Positions 24,601 through 35,434 of a stretch of 64,000 bases of DNA are shown piece after piece. The stretch lies in contig NC_051115.1 of assembly GCF_014839805.1 (NCBI RefSeq), positions 4,276,600 through 4,340,599 of the forward strand, written 5' to 3'. Numbering within the stretch: position 1 is the first letter of the stretch; the number at the start of each line of letters is the position of its first letter. The notes beneath the pieces are model-generated. The model was not told the origin of the DNA. It was given only the letters and a program-made list of their open reading frames with translations, and did no database searches. Position numbers and translations under genes: made by a program. Source of the stretch: Manduca sexta (Eukaryota; Arthropoda; Insecta; Lepidoptera; Sphingidae).

Positions 24601-27600
24601 CCGAGCCACCCCCTGCGGTCGGCGTCGCTCTCTGCGCCGACGCACGGCACGAGGTAGCGCAGCCCGTGGCTGTAGGGTCCCCTGACCTGGCGAGTTTGGC
24701 GGCGAGCGCGCCCCTGCGGTCGGCGTCGCTCTCTGCGCCGACGCACGGCACGAGGTAGCGCAGCCCGTGGCTGTAGGGTCCCCTGACCTGGCGAGTTTGG
24801 CGGCGAGCGCGCCCCTGCGGTCGGCGTCGCTCTCTGCGCCGACGCACGGCACGAGGTAGCGCAGCCCGTGGCTGTAGGGTCCCCTGACCTGGCGAGTTTG
24901 GCGGCGAGCGCGCCCCTGCGGTCGGCGTCGCTCTCTGCGCCGACGCACGGCACGAGGTAGCGCAGCCCGTGGCTGTAGGGTCCCCTGACCTGGCGAGTTT
25001 GGCGGCGAGCGCGCCCCTGCGGTCGGCGTCGCTCTCTGCGCCGACGCACGGCACGAGGTAGCGCAGCCCGTGGCTGTAGGCGGCGAGCGCGTCGGGTGCG
25101 CGGCCGGCGCAGTCCCACTCGACGGCTTGCTTGATGAGCGACACTGCCTGCGACATGGAAATACTCACTTAACGTCGAATTTCTTCCGAATCAAATATAC
25201 TTTCGGCTTATTTATACAGCAAAGTGAGCCTGATAGTAAGTGGAGCGGGGTCGAACAGCATGTCGACTGACGAGAGCTATCGTTATAGAAACATATCAAT
25301 GTGTCGCAAAGTTTTTCCCGCATAAAATCAAAAACCGTAATATACTACTAACCTAAACATTCTTCAAGAATTTCACTAACTTTTAATAAAAACCGTACAA
25401 AAATCTGTTTAGTAGATTTTGAGCAAATCGATCACACACAGACAGCTATTGGAGACTTTGTTTTATAATATGTACAGATTTCAATCCACGACTAAACCAG
25501 TTATGTTGTATAACATCATATTATTTGCAGTAGCTACATCAAGCACCTCATTACCGTCACGAGTTGAAATATATTATTAATTTCATGCATTTAACTCATG
25601 TCATTCATGTCCACACAACACAAAACCGTCATTACCATCCGTCATTACCTTCTCATAATTTTCTTTGGACGGCATGTACTCTAGATCCAGGTAGGGGTGG
25701 TTGAAGAAGTCCTCGTAGGATATCCTGGAGTCGGGGTCGTGTCGGAGCAGGCGCGTGAGCAGGTCGCGGCAGCCGGGCGATATCGATGACTTCGGCGGGA
25801 TCTGGGGGCGGCTTACAATGTATAATGATTCCTCTCCCTACTATATACTAGTTTTTATTGCTTTGAATGATGAGACGAGCCTGCCGTTCGCCTGATAAGC
25901 GATACGATACATAAACAGTAGAAACACCAACACCTTGAATTACAAAGTGTTTGTTATTCCACTGCGCTCGCACTGAGACATGAGACTTTAAGTCTCATTA
26001 TGTCCAATAATTACACTGGCTACAATGTCCTTTAAACCAGAACATAACAGTGCAGTGAACTAAACACTGCTGCTTGGTAGAAGTAGACATTACGGTGGTA
26101 CCTACCCAGGCAGACTCTCACATATGAGAGGCCTACCACCAAGAAAATATATAAGTTTAACTTAAATAATATTTAGATTTGTAGTGTTATCTGAACACAA
26201 GTAGCTTATACCACTGATTTTGAAGAGCAACACCAGAGTTTTTTGCCTATTATCTGGTGAGAACAGCACGAACTGTAGGTAGAGTTAATATTGACGAAAT
26301 CTAAATAATGTATAACATTTTACAGGTTCAAATAAATCATTTAATTTCACAAAGTTTTTAACTCAGCGAAACAGACTGACCTCGATGGGCGCCCGCTTCT
26401 GTATCTTGTCGACGAGCTCCTTGAACGTGTTGGAGGAGTACGGCGCCTTGCCGAACAGGCACTCGTACATGATCACACCTGTAAACAGGCTCGCGTTATT
26501 GTCACCTGGTGAAGGAGCGACTGAACTACAATAATCAGGCCTACGAGTAGTGCCTGCGCTCGCTTCCTCCGGAAGGGAAGTATTTCGTCACGATAGACGC
26601 AGGCGCAGCCTGTAGGCTCTTAGACTGCGAGGAGCGACGGTGTGGAATACTGTTATAGGGTAGCGAGAGAGTGTATATTTTTTAGCAGAGAATATATTAG
26701 CAAATGGAGAATCATTTGCTGTACTGTCAATGATCATTACCATAAGGTAATGACATGGTCCTTATGGTAATGACAATATTTCGAGTGTGTTATCGATCTT
26801 AAGGGAGAAATGAAGATAAAATGATACACTGCTAATCACTCAAACAGTGGACTTTTGATTACACTAGTATTAACAACAAAACAGTTTATATGTAATATTA
26901 TTTACGAAAAAAAATTACACCTGTAAGGGTAGAATATGGCGAGACTTTCTATCTTTACATAATACCTGTAACTTGTATTCAGCCATTGACGTATAATCTA
27001 TAGACACGAACTAATAACCTATTTGTTCAAAATCTGGAGTTAAAATTAAAATTCGCTGCAGCGCTAAAACATCAATCGTCGTCTAACCAAACTTTAAATT
27101 TGCAGTGCTAAAGCTTTTTAAATAGCTGTCAATTTTGACACCACACTATTATTATTCACTTGAACAATAAATAATTTTACTTATTTGACTAATATTTTTT
27201 ATTCACTCGAGTTATTATATTATGAGCGTCACTCCGTAAACAACCATATGCAGTCAATAGTGACCATAGTAAACTCAGTTTGAATGGATTGCAGTTCAAT
27301 TCAGTTGAACACAGCGAGTGTTCGGAACGTCAAATATAGTACGTAGTACATATATATCGGCAGTAAATAAATGATTTGAATTCACTCAAGTTTACTTCAA
27401 GGCGGTTGTACTCCATAACCCTAGGTTTAAGTCAAGGCACGTACCCACGCTCCAGAGGTCGACGCGCGCGTCGTACTCGCCCGCGAGCATCTCCGGCGCC
27501 ATGTACAGCGGCGAGCCGCGCACCGACCGCGCGCCCGACACCGACATGTGCTGCGCGAAACTAGTACACACTCATTACGACATCGCGTCACTACACCAAA

Positions 27601-30600
27601 CCACATACTACAATAAGGTACTTGAGCCATTTAAAATAAAAAACGTGTAAAGTGCAAACAAATTATTAAAAAGTAATTTATAGTTACGCGCCTTAATACC
27701 ACTATTACTAATCGAAGAGAATTCGGCGCAGCGACATCACACTTACAGTCAGAAATACACTCAGACATACCATATTCGCATTAAACTCCAAAATGAAAAG
27801 GCAGAAAACTAAAACCAGGATTTTTTGGGAAAATATTCGTTATTAATGGAAGATTTTTGGCATAATATCAGCAAAGATGAAGACCAGTATATGGTTTCAT
27901 TTAGTAACGCAATGTCAAAATGAAACATTTTTGTATACCATAAAGGCGAAACACCAAAATTATATTTTCTTGTAAAAAATCACATAAAAAAATAATAACA
28001 ATTATACATAAATATCAAAAAAAAAAAAATATATATATAACATTGTTTTTTGATTTTTGTTTTCTTTTTTTTAATTCTTATCAATCTACGGTAATCTTTC
28101 TAGTAAATTGTGGGCTGTACACTCATGGAATCGTTGATACTGTAACAATCTGTTTGTAAACTTAGTTGTGCAGCTGTTTGTTATCCCAAAATAAATAAAT
28201 AATGAGAATTCACGCGGAATTGGCAGATCAAGCACACTGCCCGCGTTGCAGGAGCGAGCGGGACGTGTGCGGGGCCGCGGGGTGGGGAAAGGTGTGCTTG
28301 TAACGGTACTAATGCTACTGCAGCAATAGGTATCAGGGAGCGAGCGACATGCGCCGGATTTTATTACTACAAAAACTTAAAGCTTGAGGAAATATTAATA
28401 TGTTTTGGTATAAAATATAACATAATATGTTAAAAATTTGTGCAATGGGCTGTGCTACTGATTCTCAACAAACTGATTTTGTAATATACTAAAAATAATG
28501 TATATTTGAACTTCACTGTTCCTTCTGAGTACTATATAATTGTCAGTGTTAACTCACCCAAAGTCAGCCACTTTGAGCACATATCTGCCGTTAGAGTCCT
28601 TGTGTAGGAGCAGGTTGTGCGGCTTGAGATCCATGTGCACGACGCCTAAAACAACGTATTTTTTTAAAAAAACAAGCATTTTACCTAGTAGATAGCAATT
28701 GTGTGCTGGAATAATTGAACGTAGATACGCAAAAACCCACAAAATGATACTCAGATACTGAAGATTGAAGTTTAAATCGTATTTCTGCTCGTTGATATTC
28801 CATTTTATATTGTGTTAATAAAAAGTTCAAATTAACATATTTTGTCTAAGATATTTTTACTAATGGAAAATTATATGTAGACTAGAATTAATTTGGCATA
28901 CTCGGCTCATTTTGGATCATACTGTGGGTTGGTTGTTTGATACTTTTTGCGTATCTAAGTCCAATAGGGTACCGGACTCATTTTTGTTCTTTACTGTTAT
29001 CAAATATTTACATAATATAAATTATAACACAGAAGGAATTATTAAAAACCGGTAAAAAATCAACAAGTTGTAAGTCTTTGAATTTCGGTAGAAGGGGTAA
29101 TTAACAAGAAACAGAAAAGAAACGAAATATCCACATGTGACATCATCGGGAATTACGACGCGTGCGAAAAAAAGAGATGAAGTGATATCCCCACATCGCG
29201 CCCACTTCTGCACATTACAATATTTTAAATATGAATTACTCGCTCATTTTTTAACCAATTTTTATGCAGTTTTCGCAGGAGTGCTTCTTTTTCGTATTAT
29301 TAACCATTACATATAGAATAATGTACAAAATCAAGCATAGGCCGGTCCCCTATTACAAATACATTTTGAATAACGTGCGAAAAGAAGTCTTAAGTTTTAA
29401 TAAGTTTTTTATGCGGACGCGGTATTGTGACTCCACTGCATCTGATGGTAAGTGGAATGTGGTCGAAACAATGTCGACTGACGACAGATGATTACCTCTC
29501 GGCAGTCGACACAATTACGTCGGCTAGCTTGAATAAATAACTATTGTACAAATAATGTCTTATGTTTACGCGAACGTTAGACATTGGACTAAATCTATTT
29601 ACGGATTTTATCGCGTTTTTAAATTTATAATTTCCTTCCGACGTTTTGAAGACTGCAGAATGTCTACTTCGAAAAACGAAAGTCGTAACTTCAGATTTAA
29701 CCTTACTACCAAATTACTTCAGATCCGTCACCGTTCTGTAACTTACCTTAGTGGTATGACCAATTCTCTCTTTTTTTGGAGAATGCAGTGGATCTTTATC
29801 CTCGCAGATGGTTTTAAAAAGCGATGGCAAACCCTATAAGTTCTTACAAATTCCATATCTGAATCATTCGGGTCGCACGTTTTGTTACTACGAAGTGTTA
29901 CGGATCCGATCCGTTCTTCCCAATGTCCTCTCTATATAATCTTATAACTCTGATATTTACCTTTTTCTCTCAAAAACTTCAACGCCGAAGCCAACTGCTG
30001 CAGAAAATATAACACCTGAAATAATGATTTATGTTTACGCGAATGTTAGACATTACAATAAAACTATTTTGCGAAATTTATTTATTTATATTAAATCATT
30101 GTTCTTGACTTTGAAACCACATCGCCCCGTGACGATGAAGGCTGCAAAGTCTTCGAATCATCGGAAAATTATAATATAAAAACCGCAACTGCCTCGGAGG
30201 CGTAGTTATACTGCATGCGCGGTACGACAGCGCTCCGAGGTCCTGGGTTCGCACCTCGGGCAAAATTATATTTGGGTTTTTTCTACTCAGTATCAGCCCG
30301 GAGTCCGAATTTGTGCCCGATATGGTGATAGGCTCGTATATCATCATGGGACGGAACACACTTGGCTAAAAGTGGGTGCCCTATTTGCGCCTCTGCATAC
30401 CCCTTAGGAGATAAATGCGTGATGTTGTGTGTGTGTGTGTGTGTAAAAACCGCAATAAAATACGCAAAATAGTTATATCTTATTACTTGAAATATTATTT
30501 ATCATTGACGTGTTGATTAAAATAATGAGGATGGTAATGATAATTATGGTAATGACACTAACGGAATACCATATATGTATTATTTTCTATTCGATGATGG

Positions 30601-33600
30601 TAATGACATTAATAGATCTAAGACAATATTATATAAAGGACTTGGCTTTTAATATCTTTTAATTCTGACGTGTTAAAACGATATGCACACGTTTATAAAA
30701 GCCGTTGTATTTTGTATATTAGTGTGCGTAAACCCGAGAAGTAGTAAGCATAATTAAAATAAACATAGTTAATAAACGATATGTAGAAAACATCATGTGT
30801 CAATATCACTACCATTCGGTGTCGGTTGTGAAGACAATGGTTTTTTTTTGCTTTGAATGACGAGACGAGCTTGCCGTTCGCCTGATGGTAAGCGATACGA
30901 TCCATAAACAGTAGAAACACCAACACCTTGAATTACAAAGTGTTTGGTATTCCACTGCCCTCGCCATCCTGAGACATGAGATTTTATTATTATGTCCAGT
31001 AGTCACACTGGCTACAATGACCTTCAAACCTACAACAGTGACTACACACTGCTTGGCGGCAGAAATAGACATTGCGGTGGTACCTACTCAGGCAGACTCT
31101 CACCTATGAGAGACCTACCACCAGTCAGCAATGATTACGTATCTCAGGTGCAACACCGTCATAACTGTCAAACTTTTTTTCTCTATCTCAAGGCGGATGG
31201 TAATGACACTCACCCTCTGCTCCGGTACTCTGCCGTACTTATGAATGTATTTAGATAGATCCCCTCCGCAACAGAACTCCATTATTATGTAAATATTCCT
31301 GAAAAGAAAACCGTATTAAAAACGATACTTTGTATGAAGTTTTGCTAAAGGTCCAGCGCCTGATCTCTCTTCGGTCATGTCATTACCGTCTCACCGGGCT
31401 ATGAGGAACAGACAGTGCTTGTGTATTGCACATTTGTGCACTATAATATCTCCTGTCTGTTCTCCGTTGAGATTGGCCGTCGTGGCCCAAATTCACAAGC
31501 ACTCTCTGTTCCTTCTCATAGTCCGGTGAGTCGACGACATGACCTGAGAGAGATCAGGCGCGGGACCAACTGCTTTACGTGCAGAGGCATGGGGGTATCA
31601 CGATTATTATTTTATACGTAATGACGAATAATAAGAAAAAGAACCTCTTCTATGAAACCAGCAGTATGTTTTTTTTAAATGGGACTACAATTCTTATTTT
31701 AAATACTGCAATGTGTAAGAATGGGTGTAGTGAGGTAATCTTTTCATCTCTTTTTCGCGCGCATCGTAACTCCTGATGACGTCACAAATACATTGCATCT
31801 CTTTAACCAATCCACACTAGGCCAGTGTGGTGGACTAAGGCCTAATCCCGTAGCAATAGAGGAGGCCTGTGCCTAACAGTGGGACAATATAAAGGGCTGT
31901 TATATACATATTGCACCCTTAGAACTAAGGTGACCTAACTCAAAAGAGACAACTTGTGGGTAATGAAAAGAAACAAATTGAAGACAATATAGTAGAAGTC
32001 AGAGAACTGTGCGGTCGTCGAAAGCGACAATCTCTGTTTCTATTGTATAGTTTTGTCTTTTTCACGTCGTAGGGTTACAGTGCATGCTTTGGAAGATAAT
32101 TTTTAACAAAATCGGTAAATTAATATATTTTGAGTTAGGACATTTTGGTGCAATATATAATTCACACTCTTAATAAAATAATGAACTATTTCAAAATTGT
32201 TAATTTGTGGCAGTCGTCAGAAAATAAATTTTTGTTTGCTACCTTTTTTTTGAAGTTGCTATAAAATTGAGCTTATTGAAGGTAGGTAAAAAATGAAACC
32301 TATAGCATAAAAAAAAGGAAAAAAACTAAAAGGTCGCAAACAGAAATTGGTTGTGTGACAATTTCCACAAATTGGCAATTTTGGAATGGGTCATTATTTT
32401 TAAGAGTGCGCAATATAATATATTGAGTTAGTCAAGCGAATCCTCCCTCACCTGTCGTCCCAAGTGAAGTTCTTCATCTGCACAATGTGTGGATGTGAGA
32501 GGGTCTTCAGCAGCCGTATCTCCGTGATGAGGTTGTCCACAGCGGACCCAGAGTTCTTGATGCGGGATTTGTCGACGCATTTTATTGCTACTATAGTTCT
32601 TGCACCAACCTGGAACAGGCCTTAGTTGTGAATTGGTTGTATGACTAGGTTCTGGAAACCACTTTACATTAATTAGTGGTGCATATGGACCTTTAATATA
32701 ATGTTTATTTTTTTATTGCTTTGATGACGAGCTTCCCATCCGCCTGATGGTAAGCGATAATACTGCCTATAAACAGCAGAAACAATATCCAACACCTTGA
32801 ATTACAAAATGGTATTCCACTGCACTCGCCATTCTGAGACATGAGATGTTAAGTCTCATTATGTCCAGTAGTTACACTGGCTACAATGTCCTTCAAGCTG
32901 TAACACAACAGTGACTAAACACTGCTACTTGGTGGCCGAAATAGCGGTGGCACCTACCCAGGCGGACTATAACATTATTATGAGAAACTATACACACATA
33001 ACAATATTTAATGTTGGGATACACACACTTGAACAGCTATGTAAGTGCACATGCGTAGTTGTGCGAGAATGCTGTGCCACACCATACCTCCCATATAAAA
33101 GCAATGTACGCCTTTGCTTAATTAGTATGTCTTACGATTTGTTACTATTACCACCTAAGTACGCCACTGTGTATTAAACATACTCTGGAGCTTTGAAATA
33201 CACAATATATTCAGTGCCATCTTTGGAGTTTCATTATAGCTAGAGTTGTGACTCCCATAAATTACCAACAAGTACCAACAGTAAACTCTACACTTAATAA
33301 TGCATATTTTTATAAGAATATTATGAGACTTGTTTAAAGAATATTAAATTATTATTTAAACACCAGAAATCAAAGTTTGTAAGTTGTTATCATAATATTA
33401 AGTTTATTAACTTGATTATGTATGTGATTGTTGTACGAAAATAATAATAATACATTGGGCTTGATATAAAAGACATAATTGCACAAATATTGCCAACATA
33501 TTTTGAGAACTTTATTGAAATCTCTTTCCCCAATACCTCATATGTGCAAAGCTAACAAATACCGTAATAATGCCAACGTATTCTCTGATTCTGCTTTCAA

Positions 33601-34285
33601 CGTAATATTCAAAACTGAATATCAAATTGAAGTAGTAAGAAGTGAGATACTAAGAAGTTATATTTAGATTTGGAACTGTTGCTGCCGTGCCCAGGTCTCC
33701 AGGAATCACATTGCATTGTCTGTTTTACCCATATTTTTTATTTGTGTTTGTATTATTTGTATTCTGTGTTTGCTTTAATTGGTTGTGCAAGTTATTCTAA
33801 ACTAGAATGTATCTTTTATTTTTTATAAAATTGTTACAACTGTAAGCAAACTTAAATAAATAAATAAAGGATGTAATTTTTTTATTGGCAATGAAAACAA
33901 TAAATACAACATGATATTACGTATTTTAAAAATGTGAGTCCAAGAGTTCGCTAAAACAGTCATGAATTTATATTTACTAGAAAAGATAAAATATCTATGA
34001 CTATCTGCAATTAGACAAAGCTAATGCAAACAAATTTATCTCCAAACAAAATCAAACAACGAAAACTGATTTCTCAAGTTATCATACGAATTTCATCAAA
34101 TTTCGTAAATATTGCAGATTCCTTATTAATCGTTTGGGGAAAAATTGCGAAAATAAAGCCGTACTATCTTGATTACCTTTGCATTAAAAAATAAATACCT
34201 TAGTGTACGCTTTGTAAACAGTAGAATAGCTTCCTGAGCCTAGCTTTTCCGTCACTATATACCCTTCTATCTTCGGGAAAGACAT
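12698..34285 (-). CDS. ULK3: ULK3-like serine/threonine kinase with MIT domain
   Basis: Orthologue of ULK3 (Drosophila Aduk), a kinase linked to autophagy, Hedgehog signalling and ESCRT-controlled abscission (family knowledge). Exons: 34285-34199, 32609-32452, 31298-31214, 30015-29961, 28645-28558, 27560-27445, 26478-26381, 25801-25649, 25147-24990, 15280-15153, 14570-14440 and 12823-12698. Every border is GT/AG and phases match. Kinase landmarks: glycine loop [10 protein letters not shown], Lys39 (VAIK), Glu59, catalytic HMD 132-134, DFG 156-158, APE 179-181. HMD in place of HRD is expected, as ULK3 proteins carry H-L/M-D. The MIT domain begins at about 281 ([12 protein letters not shown]) and runs through YMERAEELK at 334-342. 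The tail to residue 461 is Ser/Cys-rich, and the second MIT domain of human ULK3 is not seen. The intron between exons 9 and 10 is 9.7 kb and nearly all minisatellite. A last exon is proposed at 10333-10395. Confidence 0.93.
13410..13735 (-). mobile_element. family-2 SINE, full copy
   Basis: Reverse complement of the 2955-3270 and 12360-12690 copies, with the tRNA-like head at 13735. The open frame inside it is chance. Confidence 0.85.
13908..13940 (+). repeat. TG/TATG microsatellite
   Basis: Alternating gtatgtgtatg and tgtgtgtgtgt units. Confidence 0.9.
14575..14720 (-). repeat. LINE 3' end (family 9) beside a splice acceptor
   Basis: Matches 26200-26345 on the other strand: 'caacaccag', 'ggtgagaacagca', 'gttaatattgac' and 'aaataaatcattt'. 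A third copy begins at 53865 and runs into the assembly gap. This copy ends within a few bases of the acceptor for the exon at 14570. Confidence 0.6.
14920..15055 (-). repeat. dispersed 'gtcgac' element
   Basis: Complete copy: 'cggatcagcctgtgtatatc', 'gtgtcgactgacgggtaatc', 'cgtcagtcgacattctat' and 'accatcaggtgtagtcaggt'. Confidence 0.7.
15695..15895 (-). mobile_element. family-1 SINE fragment at the end of the minisatellite
   Basis: Reversed SINE body ('ttttatccccgaagg', 'accatgatagggggtgagc', 'ccgggcacaa') without the tRNA-like head. On the minus strand it includes tttctattgcag at 15873-15884, a possible cryptic 3' splice site just past the array. Confidence 0.6.
15901..25080 (-). repeat. 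100/101-bp minisatellite made from an exon-intron boundary
   Basis: About 91 head-to-tail units: the 'gaggtagcg' mark recurs from 15911 to 25059, 9148 bp at roughly 100.5 bp each. Read on the minus strand, each unit has 89-90 bp of the 3' end of ULK3-like exon 9 (tyrosine of [10 protein letters not shown] through AAKLAR), the donor AG|GTCAGGGG, and a join back to CTACAGCC. The first unit (24980-25080) is the real exon end; the rest lie in the intron. Units differ mainly in a run of three or four C (100 or 101 bp). Rare changes include a 25-bp deletion near 17070, an extra base near 16295, a 10-bp insertion near 23380 and a more diverged unit near 24595. The three long reverse frames over it are artefacts. 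Confidence 0.97.
24989..24990 (-). promoter_or_regulatory. first 5' splice site of the repeated donor series
   Basis: On the minus strand CTCGCCAG|GTCAGGGG. This is the donor that joins exon 9 to exon 10 (15280) in phase and restores an unbroken MIT helix (AAKLAR then YMERAEEL). The identical donor recurs in nearly every downstream unit. Confidence 0.85.
25390..25475 (+). repeat. RTE-like LINE tail fragment
   Basis: 'gtagattttgagcaaatcg' and 'gagactttgttttataatatg', matching the other LINE tails. It is intronic. Confidence 0.5.
25850..26145 (+). mobile_element. family-3 element
   Basis: Complete copy from 'ttattgctttgaatgatg' to 'gagaggcctaccacc', between ULK3-like exons 7 and 8. Confidence 0.7.
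26200..26345 (+). repeat. LINE 3' end (family 9)
   Basis: 'gaagagcaacaccag', 'tggtgagaacagca' and 'ttacaggttcaaataaatc', the same sequence as 14575-14720 reversed. Confidence 0.6.
26480..27440. other. ULK3-like intron, no gene seen
   Basis: AT-rich. A short stretch near 27295-27360 ('gttcggaacgtcaaatatag', 'tacgtagtacatatatat') recurs in diverged form at 14220-14260 and, reversed, at 61010-61080. Confidence 0.4.
27561..28557. other. ULK3-like intron, no gene seen
   Basis: AT-rich with an A/TA low-complexity stretch at 28015-28045. A GC-richer part at 28215-28350 shows no frame or motif I recognise. Confidence 0.4.
28646..29960. other. ULK3-like intron, no gene seen
   Basis: Contains a 'gtcgac' element (29430-29530). 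A repeat near 29550-29640 ('ttatgtttacgcgaacgttagacatt') recurs at 30025-30060 and, partly, at 56640-56680. Open frames on either strand show no family resemblance. Confidence 0.4.
30020..30190 (+). repeat. dispersed repeat ('cgtgacgatgaaggctgc')
   Basis: Starts 'ttatgtttacgcgaatgttag' and ends 'ggaaaattataatataaaaaccgc'. Related parts are near 10100-10190 and 56540-56690. Confidence 0.5.
30185..30460 (+). mobile_element. tRNA-derived SINE (family 1), full length
   Basis: Head 'aactgcctcggaggcgtag', B-box-like gggttcgcacctcgg, body 'tcagcccggagtccg' and 'catcatgggacggaacacac', then 'gcgtgatgttgtgtgtgtgt' as a GT-rich 3' end. Confidence 0.8.
30845..31120 (+). mobile_element. family-3 element, best-kept copy
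   Basis: Runs from 'tttgctttgaatgacgagac' to 'gagagacctaccaccag' with little decay. Confidence 0.75.
31350..31570. mobile_element. foldback element
   Basis: Left arm 'gcgcctgatctctcttcggtc ...', with 'ggctatgaggaacagacag'; right arm 'ctctctgttccttctcatag' and 'ctgagagagatcaggcgc'. The arms are about 90 bp and inverted. Related half-copies lie at 37130-37235 and 52375-52500 in the peptide-gene spacers. Confidence 0.65.
31800..31905 (+). mobile_element. family-2 SINE 3' fragment
   Basis: 'gtgtggtggactaaggcctaatccc' region and a short tail; the head is missing. Confidence 0.6.
32160..32412. mobile_element. small MITE, copy 2
   Basis: Partner of 9634-9875, with better-kept ends: cacactcttaataaaataatga at the left and tcattatttttaagagtgcg at the right, forming imperfect terminal inverted repeats. 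Confidence 0.7.
32715..32975 (+). mobile_element. family-3 element
   Basis: Diverged copy from 'ttgctttgatgacgagc' to 'cctacccaggcggac'. Confidence 0.65.
32980..34190. other. first ULK3-like intron, no gene seen
   Basis: AT-rich single-copy-looking sequence. The open frames at 32911-33177 and 33479-33667 lack codon bias or family motifs. Confidence 0.4.
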
Positions 34286-35434
34286 TATTTTATTACAATT
34301 AAACTAAATCACAAGCATTGTTTGAAAGAGGACCTTCACATTTTGATTTTTGTTGCTAAATTTTAGCTGCCATCTGTCAAAACTTCAAAATCGAAATGAC
34401 ATTGCCATTTAGAGTTGCCATGAAAACAAACAACACCACCACCAACACCACAATAGTTGAAATTCTCTAAATATATTTATTTCTGTAAAAATAAACAGGA
34501 ATTGACTAGCGATGGATTTAAAAATGTAATTTATATTTTTAATGGTCTAGTACTTTCATGAAACAGTTTACTAGCTGTTGTGATAGTGTTAGATAATTCT
34601 AATAGAGGGCGCTATGTCAATATACAGGCCAGAGTCACCTGGACGCATTGCGATTTCCAACGCACTGCAGAGATAAAATTCTACGGTTCAAATTCTGAAT
34701 GCGCAAGGTTCTGTTGTTATTTAAGGTTCTGTTATATGTTACTCGCGCTGCTCGCGCTAACTATTTAAAAAAATGATTATTTCCCATGGAATCAAAATAT
34801 CGGGATAAAAAGTAGCTTATGTCTGGCTGTTTCTGGGTTGACTTTTAACAAACATCCATTTTCACAAATTTTCTAACTTATAATACTACTAAGAAGTAAG
34901 ATTATATTATTATTATTAATATTTTGTTAACCCCGTGTTCTATTGTTTTATCTGTAGAATAAAGTTAATGCTTTATTAACTGACAAAAAAAAAACGGAGG
35001 AGCTTCTTACTTGTATTTTAAGAATGTACGTTACAGATTACACGCATTTATTAACCGATTTGGAAAAATCCCTTTTAACCGACTTCAAAAAAGGAGGAGG
35101 TTCTCAATTGGACTGTATTTTTTTTTACTAAGGCAACAAAGTTAAATATAAAAACTTTTTAACAACAATTATACCGACTTCAAAAACAACTAATAACCAA
35201 AAAATATTTAACATTTCCTTTATACTAGTTATCAATTTAGGCATCGATGAACAAGAATAAAAAAAAAAACAAACAAAGACAATCAGGCAACGTTAAATAA
35301 AACGAATATAAAATACGACAGAAATATATTTCGAAATTTAAAAGAAAATAATGAATTTAACTAAAGACATTAAACAATATAGTTATCTTAGATCACTTTG
35401 AATTTAACAAAGGCATAGCATGGTAAAGTTGTGT
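34286..35434. other. spacer between the ULK3-like start and peptide gene A
   Basis: Should hold the ULK3-like promoter; no clear TATA box is seen. From about 34745 it matches 49440-49930 in the same orientation ('atcgggataaaaa', 'tttctaacttataatact', 'attttgttaacccc'). It is therefore the downstream flank of the duplicated peptide genes A and C. Confidence 0.5.

Noticed and set aside
15901..25080. CRISPR-like array
   Set aside because: There are no unique spacers between repeats. Units are contiguous and the genome is an insect's.
15688..25168. Three giant minus-strand reading frames (2902, 3086 and 3156 residues) of [19 protein letters not shown] repeats
   Set aside because: They overlap in all three frames over a minisatellite whose unit crosses a splice donor. 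Only the first ~50 residues, in one frame, belong to a real exon.
28132..28742. HMD in the kinase catalytic loop as a sign of a dead kinase
   Set aside because: ULK3 proteins normally carry H-L/M-D here; the catalytic Asp, Lys39 and DFG are intact.
30096..30359. Minus-strand 87-residue frame
   Set aside because: It lies within a family-1 SINE and a dispersed repeat.
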